The notes under the pieces are model-generated. The model had not been told where the DNA came from, made no database searches, and worked only from the letters and a program-made list of their open reading frames with translations. From JAPOKJ01 sp043767985 (GTDB taxonomy: Bacteria > Pseudomonadota > Gammaproteobacteria > Burkholderiales > Burkholderiaceae_E), in assembly GCA_043767985.1 (NCBI GenBank), contig JAYVKZ010000418.1:1-9263 (forward strand): a DNA stretch of 9,263 nucleotides, read 5' to 3'. Shown piece by piece: positions 6,649 through 9,263 of the stretch. Each line of letters opens with the position of its first letter. The first letter of the stretch is position 1. Both the position numbers and the translations under genes were made by a program.

Positions 6649-7545
6649 TTACCTCGACCCTCGCATGCGCGGATCCAGCAGATCTCGCAAAGCATCTCCG
6701 AAGACATTGGTGGCATACACCACAACCGTCAGGCACAGCCCTGGCGCGAGCGCCAGCCATGGTCCTTGAAACATATAGGTGCGGCCACTGCCTGATAACA
6801 AACCGCCCCAGGTCGGTGCTGGGGGTGGCACGCCAAGCCCCAAGAACGACAAGCCAGACTCAGCAAGAATCACTGCGCCTACCCGAGTGGTGAACAGCAC
6901 AATGATGGGCGGCATAATGTTGGGCAAAAGATGGCGCCACAGGATACGCCAAGTGGACGCCCCAGTCGATTGAGCTGCATGCACATACATATTTTCGCGA
7001 GTCGTGACTACTGCACTTCGAATAATGCGTGAACCGGCAATGCCAAGGAGCAGGCCGAGCACGCCAATGATTTGCGGCATGCCCGGACCAATCACCGACA
7101 CGACGACGATCAAAATGACAATGTCCGGAAAGCTCATCCAAGCATCGACAAAGCGTTGGGTAATGAGGTCAAAGCGCCCACCCAAATAGCCGGTCAGGAT
7201 GCCGATGGTCACCGAGATGACCGTCGCCAAAGTTGCTGCCGACAAACCAATGATCACCGACAACTGAGCCCCATACAGGCAACGCGACAGCATATCGCGG
7301 CCGAGATTGTCTGTACCGAAAGGAAACTTCCAGGAAGGAGGCTTCAAGCGATTGATTGGGCTAATCTCGTTAAACCCGTAGGGTGCGAGGAGCGGTGCAA
7401 GAATGCCGCACAGCAGGAAAATCAAGAAGATCGTACCAGCGGCAGCGCCTACTGGCTTTTCGCGGAAGAGACGCAGAACAAACTGAACCACCGCGCCATG
7501 TTGGCGTTTTGGTGCAATAGAAGGCGATGCCGTGATCGTAGTCAT
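6649..7545 (-). CDS. dppC: Peptide/nickel-type ABC importer permease, DppC/OppC-like
   Basis: A 298-residue inner-membrane permease of the BPD_transp_1 family (with OppC_N-type N-terminus), the second translocation subunit. Features: a first membrane segment at about 35-55, the family motif FGTDNLGRDMLSR (76-88), a second hydrophobic run 95-120, a third 141-170, the EAA-like ATPase-coupling loop from HAAQSTGAS to LLPN (189-209), then segments about 211-228 and 263-283. The C-terminus DPRMR (291-295) is typical. The frame is open up to 7608, but that would overlap the DppB-like gene by 53 bp; the ATG at 7545 leaves a 10-bp gap and gives a normal cytoplasmic N-terminus. The ribosome binding site is weak (GGGTG), consistent with coupling to the upstream permease gene. 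It pairs with the DppB-like protein to form the channel. Confidence 0.93.
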   Translation of the reverse strand: MTTITASPSIAPKRQHGAVVQFVLRLFREKPVGAAAGTIFLIFLLCGILAPLLAPYGFNEISPINRLKPPSWKFPFGTDNLGRDMLSRCLYGAQLSVIIGLSAATLATVISVTIGILTGYLGGRFDLITQRFVDAWMSFPDIVILIVVVSVIGPGMPQIIGVLGLLLGIAGSRIIRSAVVTTRENMYVHAAQSTGASTWRILWRHLLPNIMPPIIVLFTTRVGAVILAESGLSFLGLGVPPPAPTWGGLLSGSGRTYMFQGPWLALAPGLCLTVVVYATNVFGDALRDLLDPRMRGSR

Positions 7546-7555
7546 TGAACACCCG

Positions 7556-8512
7556 TCATGAACGAACTCGTACCCGGGGATCGAGTAAACCGTAGCTAAG
7601 ATCAACAATCAGATTAATAAGCATCACGGCAACACCAACCACCAAAAATACTCCTGTAATGATTGGGTAGTCGCGGGTGTTCACTGCATCGAGCAACAGG
7701 TTTCCCATGCCAGGAATACCAAAGATCTGCTCTAAAATAATCGTACCACCAATCAATAAGGGTGCTTGCAAACCGATGAGCGTGACTACAGGAATCAACG
7801 CATTACGCAAAGCATGGCGAACCACCACCAGTTTTTCAGACAGCCCCTTGGCCCAGGCGGTACGGATATAGTCTTGACGGAGCACTTCGAGCATCATGGT
7901 CCGGGTCATACGCATGGTGACAGCCGAAAGGGACGCGCCGAGCACAGCCGCAGGCAAAAGCATTTGCTTTAGGTTCCCCCAAGGGTCCTCATGAAAAGGG
8001 ATGTAACTTACTGGGGGAGACCAACCCCAGTAAATGGAAGGCACCACCACCACCATCGTGCCTAACCAAAAACTCGGTATTGCGAGGAGTAGAATGGAGA
8101 ATGAGCGCGTCAAAAAATCGCCCATCGTATCTTGGCGAATCGCAGAATATACGCCGATGGGTAAGGCAATCATTACGCCAATCAACAAGGCCAAGGCGCC
8201 TAACTCAGCCGTAATGGGCAAGCGCTCAATGAGTCGCTCCAGCACGGGCGTCGATTGCCAAAGTGAATTTCCAAAATTCCCTTGCAAGACCTGACCTAGC
8301 CATGAAAAATACTGGGTCAGGATCGGCTTATCCATGCCAAGCGCCTTGATCAGGGCCTCACGGTCCATCTTCCCGGCACTGACATCGTTTTGGCTGAGCA
8401 TCATGTCAATGACGTCGCCCGGAATCAGCCGCACCGTGAAAAAGACAATCAGGCTGGCGAACAGCAAGGTTGGAATTAACGCCAGCAGTCTACGAAGAAC
8501 GTACGCGTGCAT
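7556..8512 (-). CDS. dppB: Peptide/nickel-type ABC importer permease, DppB/OppB-like (first gene of operon)
   Basis: A 318-residue inner-membrane permease and the first gene of the minus-strand operon. The N-terminus MHAYVLRRLLALIPTL leading into RLIPGD (28-33) is the classical DppB opening and fixes the start at the ATG 8512. Membrane segments lie at about 9-28, 103-124, 137-159, 184-200, 240-260 and 286-306. The EAA-like coupling loop is around RTAWAKGLSEKLVVVRHALR (217-236), and the FGIPGMGNLL motif (264-273) is conserved in the family. The ATG is not preceded by a Shine-Dalgarno: the region 6 nt upstream reads CCTCCTCC, the reverse of what is expected. Translation initiation may be weak, leaderless from an unseen site, or dependent on mRNA structure. 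A MATE efflux gene is transcribed divergently 224 bp away. Confidence 0.94.
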   Translation of the reverse strand: MHAYVLRRLLALIPTLLFASLIVFFTVRLIPGDVIDMMLSQNDVSAGKMDREALIKALGMDKPILTQYFSWLGQVLQGNFGNSLWQSTPVLERLIERLPITAELGALALLIGVMIALPIGVYSAIRQDTMGDFLTRSFSILLLAIPSFWLGTMVVVVPSIYWGWSPPVSYIPFHEDPWGNLKQMLLPAAVLGASLSAVTMRMTRTMMLEVLRQDYIRTAWAKGLSEKLVVVRHALRNALIPVVTLIGLQAPLLIGGTIILEQIFGIPGMGNLLLDAVNTRDYPIITGVFLVVGVAVMLINLIVDLSYGLLDPRVRVRS

Positions 8513-8540
8513 TGTCTAGGAGGAGGTCACTGTCAGCATC

Positions 8541-8556
8541 TGTGCAGGCTAGCACA
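8541..8556. promoter_or_regulatory. CRP-like dyad TGTGC-N6-GCACA in the dppB leader
   Basis: The perfect 5-bp dyad TGTGC-AGGCTA-GCACA has the half-site spacing of CRP-family operators (TGTGA-N6-TCACA) with one symmetric change per half-site. A second dyad, GTGC-AGC-GCAC, follows at 8559-8569. Both lie downstream of the candidate minus-strand promoter, so they could be a roadblock operator or, in RNA, small leader hairpins. Binding by a CRP-type protein is inference only. Confidence 0.3.
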
Positions 8557-8588
8557 TGGTGCAGCGCACTTTCAAGCAATGCATGCGA

Positions 8589-8619
8589 ATTATGAAAATG
8601 ATAGCGTTGACTTCGTCAA
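8589..8619 (-). promoter_or_regulatory. Candidate sigma-70 promoter of the importer operon
   Basis: On the minus strand, TTGACG (8614-8619, 5/6 match to the -35) and CATAAT (8589-8594, 5/6 match to the -10) are separated by 19 bp, which is longer than ideal. A start near 8582 would give a leader of about 70 nt before dppB. TATCAT (8599-8604) is an alternative -10 with a weaker upstream -35. The long spacer would suit an activator- or DNA-twist-dependent promoter. Confidence 0.35.
8607..8619. promoter_or_regulatory. Palindrome TTGAC-TTC-GTCAA overlapping -35 boxes on both strands
   Basis: A perfect 5-bp inverted repeat around TTC. Read on either strand it begins with TTGAC, so it supplies the candidate -35 of the importer operon (minus strand) and a possible -35 on the plus strand. 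A repressor or activator bound here could control both directions, but no regulator gene lies in the window. Confidence 0.35.
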
Positions 8620-8660
8620 ATCAAGACTTAGGTTTACAGTAGTAGGCTGATTGTCTTGAT
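8620..8660. repeat. 8-bp inverted repeat ATCAAGAC / GTCTTGAT, 25-bp spacer
   Basis: Arms at 8620-8627 and 8653-8660 are exact reverse complements, with centres 33 bp apart, close to three turns of B-DNA. The left arm abuts the TTGAC palindrome. The spacing places both half-sites on the same DNA face, as expected for a looping or tetrameric regulator, but a chance repeat cannot be excluded. Confidence 0.4.
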
Positions 8661-8736
8661 CACTTTCGATCTTCGGGAAGCTATTGTTAATGGGATTCGA
8701 ATCGTCCAGCAGGCCACATAGCGAGCTTCATTCGCG

Positions 8737-9263
8737 ATGAGTCAGACCGATGAAACGATCCAAGCGCCGACCTTAGGGTTGCGCCGCGCGCTGAACACCC
8801 AGAAGCTGATCGACGGTCCGATCAGTGCATCCCTGGCCAAGTTCGCACTGCCACTGTTAGTCACCAGCCTCTTGCATTCGCTGGTGGGCACTTGGGCAGC
8901 GATTTGGGTCAGCCGGGTGCTGGATCCTAACGCCCTCACGGCGGTCGTCACCGCCAATGTCTTCATGTACATGATGTTGGGCACGGCCATGGGCATCGGC
9001 ACATCGTCCGGTGTGGCGGTGGGTCAATCCCTAGGCGCTAACGACCCTAAGGCAGTACGCCGAGTGGTCGGCACCTCGCTCAGCATGGTGCTTGGTCTGG
9101 CCTGTCTCTTTGCGGCAGTGGGCTGGTTCTTTACCCCGAACATTCTTGACTTGATGGGTACGCCGACAGCTGCTCGAGGCTATGCCGATATTCACCTGCG
9201 CTATACCTGCCTCACCATTCCGAGCCTATTCACCTACATTGTCATGATGATGATGCTGCGAGG
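8737..9263 (+). CDS. MATE-family multidrug/metabolite efflux transporter (3' end cut off by window edge)
   Basis: Partial gene with 175 codons visible from the ATG at 8737, running off the right edge; the in-frame stop TAG at 8719-8721 rules out an earlier ATG. The cytoplasmic N-terminus ends in GPISASLAKFALPLL (27-41), the usual MatE (PF01554) entry into TM1. Hydrophobic segments follow at about 36-58, 68-88, 112-133 and 160-173. The loop GQSLGANDPKAVRR (96-109) matches the conserved MATE motif (GQxxGAxxxxxxRR) between TM2 and TM3. MATE proteins export cationic drugs, dyes or metabolites by H+ or Na+ antiport across the inner membrane; the substrate here is unknown. The ribosome binding site is poor (GCGAG about 11 nt upstream). 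It is divergent from the importer operon and may share regulatory DNA with it. Four consecutive Met codons (9244-9255) occur near the visible end. Confidence 0.92.
   Translation, partial: MSQTDETIQAPTLGLRRALNTQKLIDGPISASLAKFALPLLVTSLLHSLVGTWAAIWVSRVLDPNALTAVVTANVFMYMMLGTAMGIGTSSGVAVGQSLGANDPKAVRRVVGTSLSMVLGLACLFAAVGWFFTPNILDLMGTPTAARGYADIHLRYTCLTIPSLFTYIVMMMMLR

Larger units (their letters stand above)
8513..8736. promoter_or_regulatory. Divergent intergenic regulatory region between the importer operon and the MATE gene
   Basis: This 224-bp non-coding gap separates two divergently transcribed units and must carry the promoter of the importer operon, and probably that of the MATE gene. It has several symmetric elements, listed separately: a short palindrome at 8607-8619, an inverted repeat with arms 8620-8627 and 8653-8660, and a CRP-like dyad at 8541-8556. 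No tRNA, terminator or plausible small protein was seen. The MATE side shows no clean sigma-70 promoter; weak candidates begin with TTGACT at 8607 or TTGATC at 8656 without good -10 partners. Confidence 0.6.

Noticed and set aside
7072..7548. 158-codon plus-strand frame opposite the DppC-like permease
   Set aside because: A low-complexity, charged product antisense to a well-supported membrane protein; a shadow frame.
7546..7608. Longer N-terminus for the DppC-like permease (start at 7608)
   Set aside because: It would overlap the DppB-like gene by 53 bp; the ATG at 7545 sits 10 bp past that stop and gives the usual permease N-terminus.
8542..8595. 17-codon plus-strand peptide (GTG start) after the strong AGGAGGAGGT
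   Set aside because: The spacing of 14 nt is too long, the start is GTG, the peptide is uncharacteristic, and no plus-strand promoter is evident upstream within dppB.
8742..9002. 86-codon minus-strand frame at the right end
   Set aside because: It overlaps the MATE gene antisense, and the plus-strand frame has the MatE motifs and extends to the window edge.
9244..9255. Run of four ATG codons in the MATE gene
   Set aside because: Methionine runs are tolerated in membrane segments and the tract is too short to argue for phase variation.

Overview
This window looks like part of a betaproteobacterial chromosome, most likely Burkholderiales. The clearest lineage hint is a Bug/TctC-type periplasmic binding protein, a family greatly expanded in that order, together with moderate-to-high GC and Gram-negative signal peptides. 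The lineage call is an inference from gene content, since no rRNA or tRNA is present.

Layout: a long block of eight genes runs leftward on the minus strand from about 8512 to beyond the left edge. In transcription order it encodes two inner-membrane permeases (DppB-like 7556-8512, DppC-like 6649-7545), an exported family-5 solute-binding protein (4850-6577), two ATPases (DppD-like 3830-4813, DppF-like 2841-3824), an orphan Bug/TctC binding protein (1756-2727), an acyl-CoA dehydrogenase (626-1756), and the first 176 residues of an exported metallo-beta-lactamase-fold hydrolase resembling N-acyl-homoserine lactonases (1-530). The first five genes form a complete peptide/dipeptide-type ABC importer: two permeases, two ATPases and one binding protein. 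To the right, after a 224-bp divergent intergenic region, a MATE-family efflux transporter starts on the plus strand (8737) and runs off the right edge.

The importer genes are tightly packed (gaps of 5-71 bp), and the Bug and dehydrogenase genes share a TAATG stop/start. The gaps before the Bug gene (113 bp) and the hydrolase gene (97 bp) are wider, so these may be partly independent units. The intergenic region 8513-8736 is the only substantial non-coding stretch. It holds a palindrome that overlaps candidate -35 boxes on both strands, a longer inverted repeat, a CRP-like symmetric motif and an anti-Shine-Dalgarno-like tract directly before the dppB-like start.

Working together (inference): the importer would bring a peptide or another amphipathic or organic solute through the inner membrane, the dehydrogenase could act on an acyl-CoA derived from it, and the exported hydrolase could open a lactone or ester in the periplasm. 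No regulator, mobile element, CRISPR or RNA gene was seen. The locus is mainly a conventional transporter operon. The non-routine points are its unusual downstream partners and its regulatory DNA, and I see no convincing evidence of a wholly new system.
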